DNA of 64,000 nt, from assembly GCA_004353515.1 (NCBI GenBank), contig SMNZ01000002.1, positions 744,001 to 808,000 on the forward strand, read 5' to 3'. The notes beneath the pieces were generated by a model. It saw only the letters and a list, made by a program, of their open reading frames with translations, did not search any database and was not told the DNA's origin. Position numbers and translations under genes: made by a program. Origin of the DNA: Alteromonadaceae bacterium M269 (lineage in GTDB: Bacteria > Pseudomonadota > Gammaproteobacteria > Enterobacterales > Alteromonadaceae). This document shows, piece by piece, positions 47,318 through 56,332 of this stretch; the first letter of the stretch is position 1; every line of letters begins with the position of its first letter.

Positions 47318-47441
47318 GCTTTGATGGCTTGTTGGAGAAGTATTACAGGAGTGAGGTATTCATCAAGTTGCCTCACTTACCTTGAAATTATCAAGAGTTC
47401 GCCCCAGATATGGGGGAATTCTTTTGTAACGGAAACATATT

Positions 47442-49028
47442 GTGGCGCAAGATTCTAACTTGTTCGCGACTCGAATCGCGGCCCTTGCCGAAGACGGCAT
47501 AGCTCAAACCTTATCCGGAATAAAACACGGTATTGAGCGTGAAGCGTTAAGGATAAATAAAAATGGAAGTTTGGCTCAAACACCTCACCCCGAGGCTTTT
47601 GGTTCGGCATTAAGTCATGATTACGTGACAACAGACTTCTCTGAGTCTCTCTTGGAATTTATTACGCCACCAGAGCAAGACACGCAGAAAACCATTGATC
47701 AACTGTCTGATATTCATAAGTTCGTCCAAGAAAATCTAGGCGATGAACAGTTGTGGCCGTTAAGTATGCCTTGTTTTATTAATAACCAAGAGCATATTCC
47801 CATTGCACAATATGGCTCATCCAACATCGGTAAGATGAAAGCTCTGTATCGCGTTGGCCTGAAAAATCGCTACGGCGCAATGATGCAAGCAATTGCTGGC
47901 TTGCACTTTAATTTTTCAATTCCTGACGATTTCTGGAAGCAATGGCTACCCAAAGTTGAAGGTATAGAGGCCAATCAAGACAGTGTATCTGCTGCATATT
48001 TCTCTCAAATCCGTAATTATCGTCGGTTCTGCTGGTTGATTCCGTACCTTTATGGTTCGTCACCTGCACTGTGCGGTTCTTTCCTTAAAGGCAATGAATC
48101 GAAGCTGCCTTTTGAAAAGATGGATAACGGTACTTACTACTTGCCTTATGCAACGTCTTTGAGAATGAGTGATTTAGGCTACACCAATAGTGCTCAGTCC
48201 GGACTCAATATTTGTTATAACAAGGTTGATACTTACATCGAATCTTTACGTTCGGCTATCCATACGCCGTCTGATGAGTACCTGCAATACGCCGATAAAG
48301 TTGACGGTGAGCTTCAACAACTCAATGCTAACGTGTTGCAAATAGAGAATGAGCTGTATTCTCCAATTCGTCCAAAGCAACCGACCATGCACTTTGAAAA
48401 GCCGACAGATGCATTAGCTGCTCGTGGTGTTAATTATATTGAAGTTCGTGCTCTTGATGTAAATCCGTTTAGCGCTGTTGGTATTGATAAACAACAGATT
48501 AATTTCTTGGATGTTTTCTTAATGTATTGTGCCATTGCACCGAGTGAATTGATGCAAGGTAATGACTATCAGGAAACGGAAGACAACCTAAGCTTGGTTG
48601 TTGAACAAGGTAGAAAGCCGGGCTTGATGTTGAGCATTAAAAGGCAACAAAAAACCTTAACCGAGTGGGCTGGTGAGATATTCGAAGAAATGCGAGAAGT
48701 GGCTCGTGTTATGGATAAAAACAGCGAAGATAATATTTTTATCGAAGCAGTCGAAAATGAATGGCAAAAAATCGTCGACCCTGATAAAACTTTCTCTGGT
48801 AAATTGTTAAAGCAATTACTGAGTAGTAATCAAGGAAATGGAGAGTTTGCACTGGACCTAGCCGCCCAACATTCTCAATTCTTAGAAAACTATGAGTATA
48901 AGCATTTTTCTGCCGAGCAATTTGCAGAGTTCAGTCGAGAGTCTGTAGAGAAGCAGAAACTTGAAGAGGCGTCTGATACGGAAGAGTTTGAAGTCTTTTT
49001 AGAGAATTACTTTCGAGTTACAGATTAG
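47442..49028 (+). CDS. gshA: Glutamate-cysteine ligase
   Basis: First step of glutathione synthesis, ATP-dependent joining of Glu and Cys. The 528 residues belong to the proteobacterial GshA type: GIEREALRI near the N-terminus, TTDFSESLLEFITPP, MPCF, YGAMMQAIAGLHFNFS and YIEVRALDVNPF. It starts at GTG. A 9-bp hairpin lies 51 bases after the stop (49080-49101). Confidence 0.96.
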   Translation: MAQDSNLFATRIAALAEDGIAQTLSGIKHGIEREALRINKNGSLAQTPHPEAFGSALSHDYVTTDFSESLLEFITPPEQDTQKTIDQLSDIHKFVQENLGDEQLWPLSMPCFINNQEHIPIAQYGSSNIGKMKALYRVGLKNRYGAMMQAIAGLHFNFSIPDDFWKQWLPKVEGIEANQDSVSAAYFSQIRNYRRFCWLIPYLYGSSPALCGSFLKGNESKLPFEKMDNGTYYLPYATSLRMSDLGYTNSAQSGLNICYNKVDTYIESLRSAIHTPSDEYLQYADKVDGELQQLNANVLQIENELYSPIRPKQPTMHFEKPTDALAARGVNYIEVRALDVNPFSAVGIDKQQINFLDVFLMYCAIAPSELMQGNDYQETEDNLSLVVEQGRKPGLMLSIKRQQKTLTEWAGEIFEEMREVARVMDKNSEDNIFIEAVENEWQKIVDPDKTFSGKLLKQLLSSNQGNGEFALDLAAQHSQFLENYEYKHFSAEQFAEFSRESVEKQKLEEASDTEEFEVFLENYFRVTD

Positions 49029-49079
49029 CTTATACGCAAAATTACTCTCAAGAATGAAGAGTATAAAGTAGATAAAAAA

Positions 49080-49101
49080 ATGCCTGTCAAAGGACAGGCA
49101 T
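49080..49101. terminator. Hairpin after gshA, T-run only on the minus strand
   Basis: ATGCCTGTC/GACAGGCAT form a 9-bp stem with loop AAAG, preceded by seven A. On the plus strand no T-run follows; on the minus strand seven T do. It may be the gshA terminator lacking a U-tract, or a terminator for antisense transcription. Confidence 0.45.
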
Positions 49102-49185
49102 CGAATTACTACTAAGGAAACACATAAATAACACATAAGGTATGACTGCTTGCTGAATAAAAAGTTCAAAGAAAAAGGAAATCTT

Positions 49186-49800
49186 TTGAGAAAAAGTTTG
49201 TTTGCGCTTGTTTTTGCTGGCTTAGTGGCTGGTTGTACCACATCTCCCCCCAATAACCCCGATAACATCTGTAAGATATTTACTGAGAAAAAGAGCTGGT
49301 ATCGTGCCGCAAAAGATATGAATAAAGAATGGGGCGTACCAATTCATGTTCCTATGGCAATGATGTATCAAGAAAGTTCTTTTAGAGCGAAAGCTAAACC
49401 ACCTCGGGATTATGTTTTCTTCGGTTTAATACCTTGGGGAAGAGTCAGTTCTGCGTATGGCTATTCGCAAGCTAAAACCCTAACATGGTCTGATTACAAA
49501 AAAGAAACAAAGAACCGTGGTGCAGATAGAGATAACTTCAGAGACGCCATAGATTTTATGGGTTGGTTTATTACTAAAACCAATAAAATAAACGGCATTT
49601 CAAAATGGGACGCGCGTAGTCAATACCTTAACTATCACGAAGGTTGGGGAGGCTATAAGCGTAAGACGTACAATAAAAAAGCTTGGCTAGTATCTGTGGC
49701 TAAAAAGGTCGATTCACGCTCAAAAACTTATGCCAGACAACTAAAAGGGTGCGAGAAGAGCTTAAACCGTGGATGGTTTAAAAAGCTGTTTTTTGGCTAA
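49186..49800 (+). CDS. Lysozyme-like lipoprotein (SLT-type transglycosylase)
   Basis: A predicted outer-membrane lipoprotein. Starting at TTG 49186 (AAGGAA five bases upstream) gives MRKSLFALVFAGLVAGC with a clean lipobox. A TTG at 49150 would add 12 charged residues. The mature part has the soluble-lytic-transglycosylase pattern: a catalytic Glu in MMYQESSFRAKAKP, then GYSQAK and YLNYHEGWGGY. This suggests peptidoglycan cleavage or remodelling. The 204-residue protein has a Lys/Trp-rich C-terminus. Confidence 0.8.
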   Translation: MRKSLFALVFAGLVAGCTTSPPNNPDNICKIFTEKKSWYRAAKDMNKEWGVPIHVPMAMMYQESSFRAKAKPPRDYVFFGLIPWGRVSSAYGYSQAKTLTWSDYKKETKNRGADRDNFRDAIDFMGWFITKTNKINGISKWDARSQYLNYHEGWGGYKRKTYNKKAWLVSVAKKVDSRSKTYARQLKGCEKSLNRGWFKKLFFG

Positions 49801-49861
49801 TAAGTCGTCTCTCATCTAACGAAGCCAACACGCTCAACTTTCAACATTAAGGACCTGTTTT

Positions 49862-50122
49862 ATGAAAAAGATGAAAAATGAAAAGGAGCTATTAAAGAAA
49901 GCGCTTCAAGTTGGGCAGGTTTATGCGACAAAAAGAGGGTACAAAGCCTTCGGTCCGACAGATTCTGCTGACCAAAAAGTTGAGTGTATATATCGCTTAC
50001 TTCTTAACGATAAGCTGCTAACAGGTCTTCCCGCAGATAAAGAAAATGGCTTAAATATGAAACGTCGGCTGGTTAAGTGGATTTCCGCGCAACTACCAGC
50101 TGATCACGAATTACTTAAGTAG
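49862..50122 (+). CDS. Small hypothetical protein
   Basis: An 86-residue charged protein with no signal peptide or membrane segment; I do not recognise it. A good SD (AAGGA) lies about eight bases before the ATG. The sequence is Lys/Leu-rich and probably helical, with the motif ADQKVECIYRLLLNDKLLTG. It lies 61 bases after the SLT-type lipoprotein and 75 before the thioredoxin-like lipoprotein. It is likely real because of the SD and normal composition. Confidence 0.6.
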   Translation: MKKMKNEKELLKKALQVGQVYATKRGYKAFGPTDSADQKVECIYRLLLNDKLLTGLPADKENGLNMKRRLVKWISAQLPADHELLK

Positions 50123-50196
50123 TCATTAACTCATTAATACTCAACTGTAACAACAGATATGAGTTTCTCTTAATATTGAATAAAAAACGATTGAAC

Positions 50197-50985
50197 ATGC
50201 ATTTACGAACGAACATCTATTCTTTGTTTTTATCTTTATTGGCGTTTAGTTTTTTAAGTGCATGCCAGTCGACCTCTGAAGCTCATGATGAACATGCCTC
50301 TGTACCAGATGTGTACGTTGCATCGAATGATCCTATGGGTGATGTTCAAGACGCGCTGAATAAAGCCAAAGCCAATGATAAACATTTACTCATCGTCATG
50401 GGTGCCAGTTGGTGCCATGACAGCCGTGGCTTTGCGACACACTTTGTTCAACCGAGTTTAGCGGCAGTGTTAGATGAACATTATCAAACTGTGTTTGTCG
50501 ATGTTGGGTATTTTAATGACTTACGCAGTATCAGTGAGCGTTTTGACCAAGCGCATTATTTTGCAACACCTACTGTGATGATAGTCAACGCAAAAACAGA
50601 AAAGCTCATGAATGCATCAAGTATGGCACAGTGGGGCAGGGCAGACAGTATCCCCCACGAGCAATATATTGAATATTTTACTCACTATGCCAATTTAAAA
50701 AATGCTCCTGAGGTTAATTTATCGAAGAAGCATCAGGCTATGATTAATGAGTTTAAGCAAACCCAAGGTCAAAGGCTTATGGATGCCTATATCAAGCTAG
50801 CTCCAGAAATGAAGAAGGAAGATAGCGAAGGTAAGTCAAGTGATGAGTTTATTGCCCTGTGGCGTGAAGTACGTGCCTTTAGATTACAGCTTCAACAGGA
50901 TATTCAAGGCTTATATGATAAAGCCCACAATCAACCTTCATCAAAGCTTGATGCTCCGGTTTACGCATCTTTTAGTTGGGAATAA
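50197..50985 (+). CDS. Thioredoxin-like lipoprotein
   Basis: A lipoprotein with lipobox LSAC after a hydrophobic stretch (LFLSLLAFSFLSAC), then a thioredoxin-fold domain. The active-site position reads WCHDS (CxxS, one cysteine), followed by TPTVMIVNAKT with the cis-Pro region. The C-terminal 100 residues are helical and charged. A single Cys suggests a role other than classical disulfide exchange. ATG 50197 is chosen; TTG 50176 and TTG 50191 in frame are alternatives and none has a strong SD. Confidence 0.75.
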   Translation: MHLRTNIYSLFLSLLAFSFLSACQSTSEAHDEHASVPDVYVASNDPMGDVQDALNKAKANDKHLLIVMGASWCHDSRGFATHFVQPSLAAVLDEHYQTVFVDVGYFNDLRSISERFDQAHYFATPTVMIVNAKTEKLMNASSMAQWGRADSIPHEQYIEYFTHYANLKNAPEVNLSKKHQAMINEFKQTQGQRLMDAYIKLAPEMKKEDSEGKSSDEFIALWREVRAFRLQLQQDIQGLYDKAHNQPSSKLDAPVYASFSWE

Positions 50986-51005
50986 CTACTGAGCTGATAA
51001 TTGCA

Positions 51006-51557
51006 TCAAAGAGTATCGACCAAAGCGAGTAAAGCGCCTTTACCTCCCCACTCTAAGGGCGCTTGATGAAAGGCCAAGATAGCAGGGTGTTGGACTAACC
51101 AACTTGGTACATTTTGTTTCAGTATTTTGGTGCCTATGCCGTGGACGATACAAATACAGTGATAATGCTTCTTTTGAGCCGTGTATATGAGCGCTGCAAC
51201 TTCCTGTTTAGCTTCTAGTTTTTTGTATCCGTGCAAATCCAAAATAAGCTCTGGCGGGTAATCACCTCTTCTGAGTCTTTTGGCTTCGTGATGATCAGTG
51301 CCCGGCTTAACGTATTTCAGAGGACCTGATTCATCAAAATGAGCCTCAAAGCCATCTGAAAAATGAAAAGATGCTGCAGCTTGTTTTGCTAAACGGTTTT
51401 CATTTCGTAGTTGTTGCTTCTTTTTCTCTAATATTTCAGGATTTTTCTTGCTGGAAAGAGATTGAGGCGGTATTTTGTCCTGCTCCATAGGTTGCACACC
51501 GTCTAATGCCTGTTTAAACAAATTTACTTCATCTTCTGTCGGTGTGTTTTTAGGCAT
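51006..51557 (-). CDS. smrB: Smr-domain endonuclease SmrB
   Basis: An Smr-domain protein of the SmrB (YfcN) family, which cuts mRNA between collided ribosomes. The basic N-terminal region is followed by the Smr domain from ELILDLHGYKKLEAKQEV (DLHG motif) to IVHGIGTKILK and the terminal GGKGALLALVD. Its 183 residues match E. coli. It is divergent from prmB, the same arrangement as in E. coli (smrB/prmB-aroC). Confidence 0.92.
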   Translation of the reverse strand: MPKNTPTEDEVNLFKQALDGVQPMEQDKIPPQSLSSKKNPEILEKKKQQLRNENRLAKQAAASFHFSDGFEAHFDESGPLKYVKPGTDHHEAKRLRRGDYPPELILDLHGYKKLEAKQEVAALIYTAQKKHYHCICIVHGIGTKILKQNVPSWLVQHPAILAFHQAPLEWGGKGALLALVDTL

Positions 51558-51680
51558 TATAATTCTTTATATGGGTGTTTAGGTTTTGAGAGCCGGTTCA
51601 TGCTTTTATTGCAGTTTAACAGAAAACATCCGGCAAAATGCGACAACAGATAAACTATTAGGTAATACAGTAAACTCATT

Positions 51681-52598
51681 ATGAGCACAGATATTAATTA
51701 CTCGCAGGCGCAAAGCGAGCTTCATACATTGCTAGATATGCTGCGCTGGGCAACAACATCTTTAGCGGCCTCTGATTTACATTTTGGACATGGCACAGAC
51801 AATCCTTGGGATGAGGCAACAAGTCTTATATTGCCACTGCTTAACTTACCTTTTGATATGCCTGAAAGTATTTATCAAGCGCGTTTAACCAGTGATGAAA
51901 AGGCCATGATTTGCGATTACCTTCAACGCAGAATTGAGCAGCGCATTCCAGTACCCTACTTGATCAATCAAGCATGGTTCTGTGATATGCCTTTCTTTGT
52001 CGATGAGCGAGTGCTTGTGCCTAGATCTCCTTTCGCGGAACTCATTAAAGGTGGCTTCGAGCCTTGGGTACAGAGCGAACCCGCGTATGTGTTAGATATG
52101 TGTACAGGTAGTGGTTGTATCGCTATTGCGTTGGCTACGCTATTTGAAGAAGCACAAGTTGACGCGGTTGATATCAGTTCAGATGCGTTAACGGTTGCTG
52201 AAACAAATATTTATCAGCACCACCTTCAAGATCGCGTTTGGCCTATCCAGTCTGATCTTTTCACAAATTTAGCCGGGCACGAATATGATTTAATCATCTG
52301 TAACCCTCCTTATGTTGACGAAGAAGACATGGGTGATTTGCCAGATGAATTTAAACACGAACCTGAACTTGGTTTGGCTGCTGGTAATGACGGCTTAGAT
52401 CTCGTTAGAACTATTCTGCAACAAGCGCCGATGCATTTGACTGAAAATGGTTGGTTATTTGTAGAAGTGGGTAACAGCCAAGTTCATATGCAAGCTGAGT
52501 TCCCTGAGTTGAATTTACAATGGATAGAACTCGAAATGGGTGGCCAAGGCTTGTTTGCCATCAATAAACGCGATTTGCTCGCGGTTAATTCTCATTAA
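51681..52598 (+). CDS. prmB: Ribosomal protein uL3 glutamine methyltransferase PrmB
   Basis: SAM-dependent N5-glutamine methyltransferase acting on ribosomal protein L3. The SAM-binding motif is VLDMCTGSGCIAIALA and the catalytic motif is CNPPYVDEEDM. The N-terminal helical domain is about 120 residues; the total of 305 is typical. aroC follows after 27 bases. Confidence 0.95.
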   Translation: MSTDINYSQAQSELHTLLDMLRWATTSLAASDLHFGHGTDNPWDEATSLILPLLNLPFDMPESIYQARLTSDEKAMICDYLQRRIEQRIPVPYLINQAWFCDMPFFVDERVLVPRSPFAELIKGGFEPWVQSEPAYVLDMCTGSGCIAIALATLFEEAQVDAVDISSDALTVAETNIYQHHLQDRVWPIQSDLFTNLAGHEYDLIICNPPYVDEEDMGDLPDEFKHEPELGLAAGNDGLDLVRTILQQAPMHLTENGWLFVEVGNSQVHMQAEFPELNLQWIELEMGGQGLFAINKRDLLAVNSH

Positions 52599-52625
52599 TT
52601 AAAGAAAGTTGCTAAGAAAAGTACT

Positions 52626-53729
52626 ATGCCAGGAAATACCTTCGGAAAATTTTTTACAGTCACTACTTTTGGTGAAAGTCATGGCCCAGCTATCGGTGGT
52701 GTTATTGACGGTTGCCCTCCAGGTCTTGAGATTAATGAACAAGATATGCAGGTCGATTTAGATAGGCGTAAACCTGGTACCTCTCGTTATACCACTGCTC
52801 GCAGAGAAGCTGATGAAGTTAGAATTTTATCCGGCGTTTTTGAAGGTCAAACGACTGGAACTTCTATAGGTCTGGTTATAGAAAATACGGACCAACGCTC
52901 TAAAGACTATTCGAAAATAAAAGATGTTTTTCGTCCCGGTCATGCAGATTACACCTACCAACAAAAGTTTGGTCAGAGAGACTATCGAGGCGGTGGTCGC
53001 TCATCGGCAAGAGAAACCGCAGTTCGAGTAGCAGCGGGTGCTATTGCTAAAAAATACCTACTCGAGAATCATGGTATCCGTATTCATGGTTACTTGTCTC
53101 AACTTGGTCCAATTAAGGCAGAAAGTGTTGATTTAGATGTCGTTAATGACAATGCCTTTTTCTTCCCTGATAACACTAAGTTGGAAGCGCTGGACCAATA
53201 CATGCGTGACCTGAAAAAAGAAGGTGATTCAGTTGGCGCCAAGGTTTCTGTGGTTGCAACCAATATGCCCGTCGGCTTAGGGGAGCCAGTTTTTGATCGA
53301 TTAGATGCTGACTTAGCGTTTGCCATGATGGGTATCAATGCAGTTAAAGGTGTTGAAGTGGGCGATGGCTTTGATGTTGTAGAACAAAAAGGCAGTGAAC
53401 ATAGAGACGCTTTAAGTCCGGAAGGGTTTAAAGGAAACCGTTCTGGTGGCGTGCTAGGTGGAATTTCTACAGGACAGGATCTTGTTGTGCACATGGCGCT
53501 TAAACCCACATCAAGTATCAGCGTTCCAGGCGAATCTGTGGATATTCACGGGCAATCAACGGAAGTTGTTACTAAAGGTCGACACGACCCCTGCGTTGGC
53601 ATTCGGGCGGTACCTATTGCAGAAGCAATGATGGCGTTAGTGATTATGGATCATTTGTTACGTCATAGAGCACAAAATGCCAATGTAAATTCAACAACAC
53701 CTGTAATACCTGGAAAAGCGCCTGAGTAG
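52626..53729 (+). CDS. aroC: Chorismate synthase
   Basis: FMN-dependent last step of the shikimate pathway, EPSP to chorismate. Signatures are [18 protein letters not shown] at the N-terminus, [29 protein letters not shown] (read in pieces) and [15 protein letters not shown]. It has 367 residues. It lies 27 bases after prmB, a conserved pair. Confidence 0.98.
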   Translation: MPGNTFGKFFTVTTFGESHGPAIGGVIDGCPPGLEINEQDMQVDLDRRKPGTSRYTTARREADEVRILSGVFEGQTTGTSIGLVIENTDQRSKDYSKIKDVFRPGHADYTYQQKFGQRDYRGGGRSSARETAVRVAAGAIAKKYLLENHGIRIHGYLSQLGPIKAESVDLDVVNDNAFFFPDNTKLEALDQYMRDLKKEGDSVGAKVSVVATNMPVGLGEPVFDRLDADLAFAMMGINAVKGVEVGDGFDVVEQKGSEHRDALSPEGFKGNRSGGVLGGISTGQDLVVHMALKPTSSISVPGESVDIHGQSTEVVTKGRHDPCVGIRAVPIAEAMMALVIMDHLLRHRAQNANVNSTTPVIPGKAPE

Positions 53730-53889
53730 TCATATCCAAATCACTCGCTGAAGATCTGATATACGCACTTCTAAGTGGTCTGGGTGTATAGCCTCATCTT
53801 TCGAAATAAATGAGGTTGGTTTCACTCAATTGTTGTAGTGAAGCAATACCAGTGATTTTTACACGCAGTTCTTTAGGAGAGAAAAAGTC

Positions 53890-55041
53890 ATGAGAGATAA
53901 GCAGATCTTAATTCTAGGATTAAGCTATCTCTTTTACTTTGCCATGTTGGGAGCTTTAGTTCCTTTTATGGGCGTCTTTCTTGATAGTAGAGGCCTTACA
54001 TCAGTAGAGATTGGACAGCTTTTAAGCCTTATCACCATTACACGAATACTAGGGCCTAACTTATGGGCCTTTCTTGCAGACAAAACGGGTAAAAATTTAA
54101 GAGTATTGCAGCTAGGGAGCTTCCTCACCTTAGCAGGGTTCTCGGTTGTCTATGTCTCTTTTGGTTTCTGGTCTCTAACCTTAGCATTCTCGCTGTTTAT
54201 GCTTTTTTGGACGGCTGTTTTGCCGCAAATCGAAGTCATAACGCTCAACAATATTGAAGGTAACCCTGCTCGCTATAGTCGAATAAGGCTATGGGGTAGC
54301 ATTGGTTATATCCTGTTTAGTGTTGTTGGTGGGTTTGTGATTGATTGGAACGGCCCGGGTGCTTTGCTTTATTTGTGCAGCATCATTCTCCTCGGTCTAT
54401 TTCTCAGTACGTTATTTGTCAAAGATACAAAAGTCGCAAGCAAACCCAGTGACGCTTTAGAGTCCATGTGGAAGATGATAAGCGCTTGGCCATTTGTCGC
54501 TTTTATGTTGTCTGCAATATTACTGCAAGTTAGCTTTGGGCCGTTTTATAGCTTCTTCGCGCTATACATGAGGGACATAGGGTATACAGGGCAGCAAACC
54601 GGCTGGCTAATCGCGTTAGGTGTGGCAGCTGAAGTCTTTATCTTCATTTATGCTGGCAAGTTGATTAATCGATTTGGCGTGAAAAGTGTCATGCTGTTTT
54701 GTATTGGCATGACAGCACTTAGGTGGTGGTTACTCGCGAGTGCAGCCAATGTGCTGACACTCTTGATTTTTAGCCAACTGATTCATGCGCTAAGTTTTGG
54801 TTTGACTCATTCTGCATCCATTCATTTCATTCACCGATATTTTACTGGAAAGTATCAAACCCGTGGCCAGGCTTTGTACACCAGTGTTTCATTTGGTGTT
54901 GGTGGAGCCGTCGGTAACTTAATTGCGGGGCAGATTTGGATGCAAGGTCAAGGCGCTTTCAACACTTATTTGTTTTCTACTTTTGCTGCGCTTGCTTCGG
55001 CAATCATTTTGTTGATTATTCCACGCGCTAGAATGGAGTAA
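53890..55041 (+). CDS. MFS transporter (HcaT-like, MFS_1_like family)
   Basis: A 383-residue permease with about 12 hydrophobic segments. The N-terminus (LILGLSYLFYFAMLGALVPFMGVFL) and the FLADKTGKNLRVL loop resemble the PF12832/HcaT-type group (3-phenylpropionate and nucleoside-like permeases). The substrate is unknown. A member of this group often lies near aroC in marine gammaproteobacteria. SD TTAGGAGAG lies just upstream of the ATG. Confidence 0.85.
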   Translation: MRDKQILILGLSYLFYFAMLGALVPFMGVFLDSRGLTSVEIGQLLSLITITRILGPNLWAFLADKTGKNLRVLQLGSFLTLAGFSVVYVSFGFWSLTLAFSLFMLFWTAVLPQIEVITLNNIEGNPARYSRIRLWGSIGYILFSVVGGFVIDWNGPGALLYLCSIILLGLFLSTLFVKDTKVASKPSDALESMWKMISAWPFVAFMLSAILLQVSFGPFYSFFALYMRDIGYTGQQTGWLIALGVAAEVFIFIYAGKLINRFGVKSVMLFCIGMTALRWWLLASAANVLTLLIFSQLIHALSFGLTHSASIHFIHRYFTGKYQTRGQALYTSVSFGVGGAVGNLIAGQIWMQGQGAFNTYLFSTFAALASAIILLIIPRARME

Positions 55042-55096
55042 CCAACTGCTTGTGTAGCGCAGAGTGAATGACTGGGTTTTATTGGCACATTGAGGA

Positions 55097-55126
55097 AGAG
55101 TATAGCTAGTATAGTAGCCATACTCT
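55097..55126. terminator. Hairpin between the convergent MFS and LuxR genes
   Basis: AGAGTATAGCTA pairs with TAGCCATACTCT with one mismatch in 12, loop GTATAG. It sits between two convergent genes, as a shared terminator would. There is no T-run on either strand, so termination strength is uncertain. Confidence 0.45.
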
Positions 55127-55137
55127 AAATGGTTGAA

Positions 55138-55839
55138 TCAATAAATATAGTTGTGCTGGTATTGTTGTGACCATGAAATCAGCTCAATACGATTACGTGA
55201 GCTCGTTTTTCGAAAGATACTGTAAATATGGGTTTTGACTGTGTTGGGACTGATATTAAGTTGATCAGCAATTTCCTTATTTTGTGCGCCACTCGATACC
55301 AGATCAATAATTGTCTTTTCGCGTTTTGTTAGATTAGGAAGAGAAGAGCCTGAACCATTATCATCTGGGTTTCCGTACTTTCCACTGGGCGTGCTCTTTA
55401 GCAGCTCAGCTAAAGCGATATTCATGGTACAGCGCTTAAACCAGAGCTCATTGTTCTTTAAGCTCTCAAGGCCTTTTAGAATGATGTCAGGTCTATCATC
55501 CCGATAGAATATGCCTTGAATACCAGCTAGTAGCGTTGACTTTTCACTGAGCTCGTCATGTTCGCAATTAAATAGAACGATCTTAGATTTATCTACAAAA
55601 GGCAGTACCCGATTGAGTATGGGTTGTTTATTTTTTAACTGGCATAAGTTGACGAAATAAAAGTCAAACTGTATATCTTCCTGTATATCCGATAACTGAG
55701 TTTCTACCTGAACAGACAGGTCGCAAGACTTCAGAAGACTGATAAAAATTGGGTTATTCGCAGGCTCTGTATGTGACTGGTCAGAGTCTGAGCTTTCTAG
55801 TACTAACGCTTTTAACTGCGTTGTTTTACTTACTTTCAT
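55138..55839 (-). CDS. CsgD-like LuxR-family transcriptional regulator
   Basis: The C-terminal LuxR helix-turn-helix has LTKREKTIIDLVSSGAQNKE, IADQLNISPNTVKTHIYSIF and SSRNRIELISW. The N-terminal part is a degenerate receiver-like domain that lacks an obvious phospho-aspartate site, and ends in the NNELWFKR stretch characteristic of CsgD/VpsT-type proteins. I prefer ATG 55839 (MKVSKTTQLKALVLES) over ATG 55899. It is close to a curli operon, so control of curli is likely, though not proven. The length is 233 residues from that start. Confidence 0.82.
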   Translation of the reverse strand: MKVSKTTQLKALVLESSDSDQSHTEPANNPIFISLLKSCDLSVQVETQLSDIQEDIQFDFYFVNLCQLKNKQPILNRVLPFVDKSKIVLFNCEHDELSEKSTLLAGIQGIFYRDDRPDIILKGLESLKNNELWFKRCTMNIALAELLKSTPSGKYGNPDDNGSGSSLPNLTKREKTIIDLVSSGAQNKEIADQLNISPNTVKTHIYSIFRKTSSRNRIELISWSQQYQHNYIY

Positions 55840-56332
55840 ATTCGATTTTCTTAGGGTTTCCCTACTTGATAAGTCAAACCTCGTACAACGTATTATCACC
55901 CGCTTACTTTGATATCGATGAACAGCAATACTTGATGACTTATTGTAATTTCAAGTTACACCTCTGACAGGATTAACCTTGTCGAAAATGCTAGTTGGCA
56001 TGTGAGGACAGCAGTAACGTTATTTCTTAATAGCGTTTTTAATTTTGGAGATTAGTGGCTTTGTCAGTTGCGTAAGACGCCTATATCAAACAGAGTTTCT
56101 ATTAATCACAAATTGATAACAGTTTGATAATGACTCCTTATATCTTATACCTTTTTTGAAGTACACGTGGCTATTCTGCAATTCGTGACAGTTTGATGTC
56201 AATGGGTTGAAGCTAAAAAAGAGAAAAAAAATAACCTTTACTTTTGCAGCAGTTGGTGCTTGGAGGAAGGAATAAAGAAGTGTAAAAAACCGGGCAAACG
56301 CCCGGCTTTAAAGTCGTAAATATATTCTACGA
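55840..56332. other. 493-bp gap upstream of the CsgD-like gene
   Basis: This contains the promoter region of the CsgD-like gene and, at its right end, the terminator of the subtilase gene. No coding frame is supported. The sequence is AT-rich (about 55900-56280), as is common upstream of csgD-type genes. Confidence 0.5.
56284..56306 (-). terminator. Terminator after the subtilase gene
   Basis: CCGGGC/GCCCGG (6-bp GC stem, extended by flanking bases) with a 4-base loop; read on the minus strand it ends in TTTTTT. It lies 27 bases past the protease stop. Confidence 0.85.

Noticed and set aside
47350-47377. AGTGAGG/CCTCACT dyad between the M16 gene and gshA
   Set aside because: 7-bp dyad with a 14-base spacer and no T-run; could be a site or chance, not enough to call.
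53779-53830. CCTCAT/ATGAGG hairpin after aroC as a terminator
   Set aside because: Only 6 bp with a 12-base loop and no proper T-run; too weak to list.
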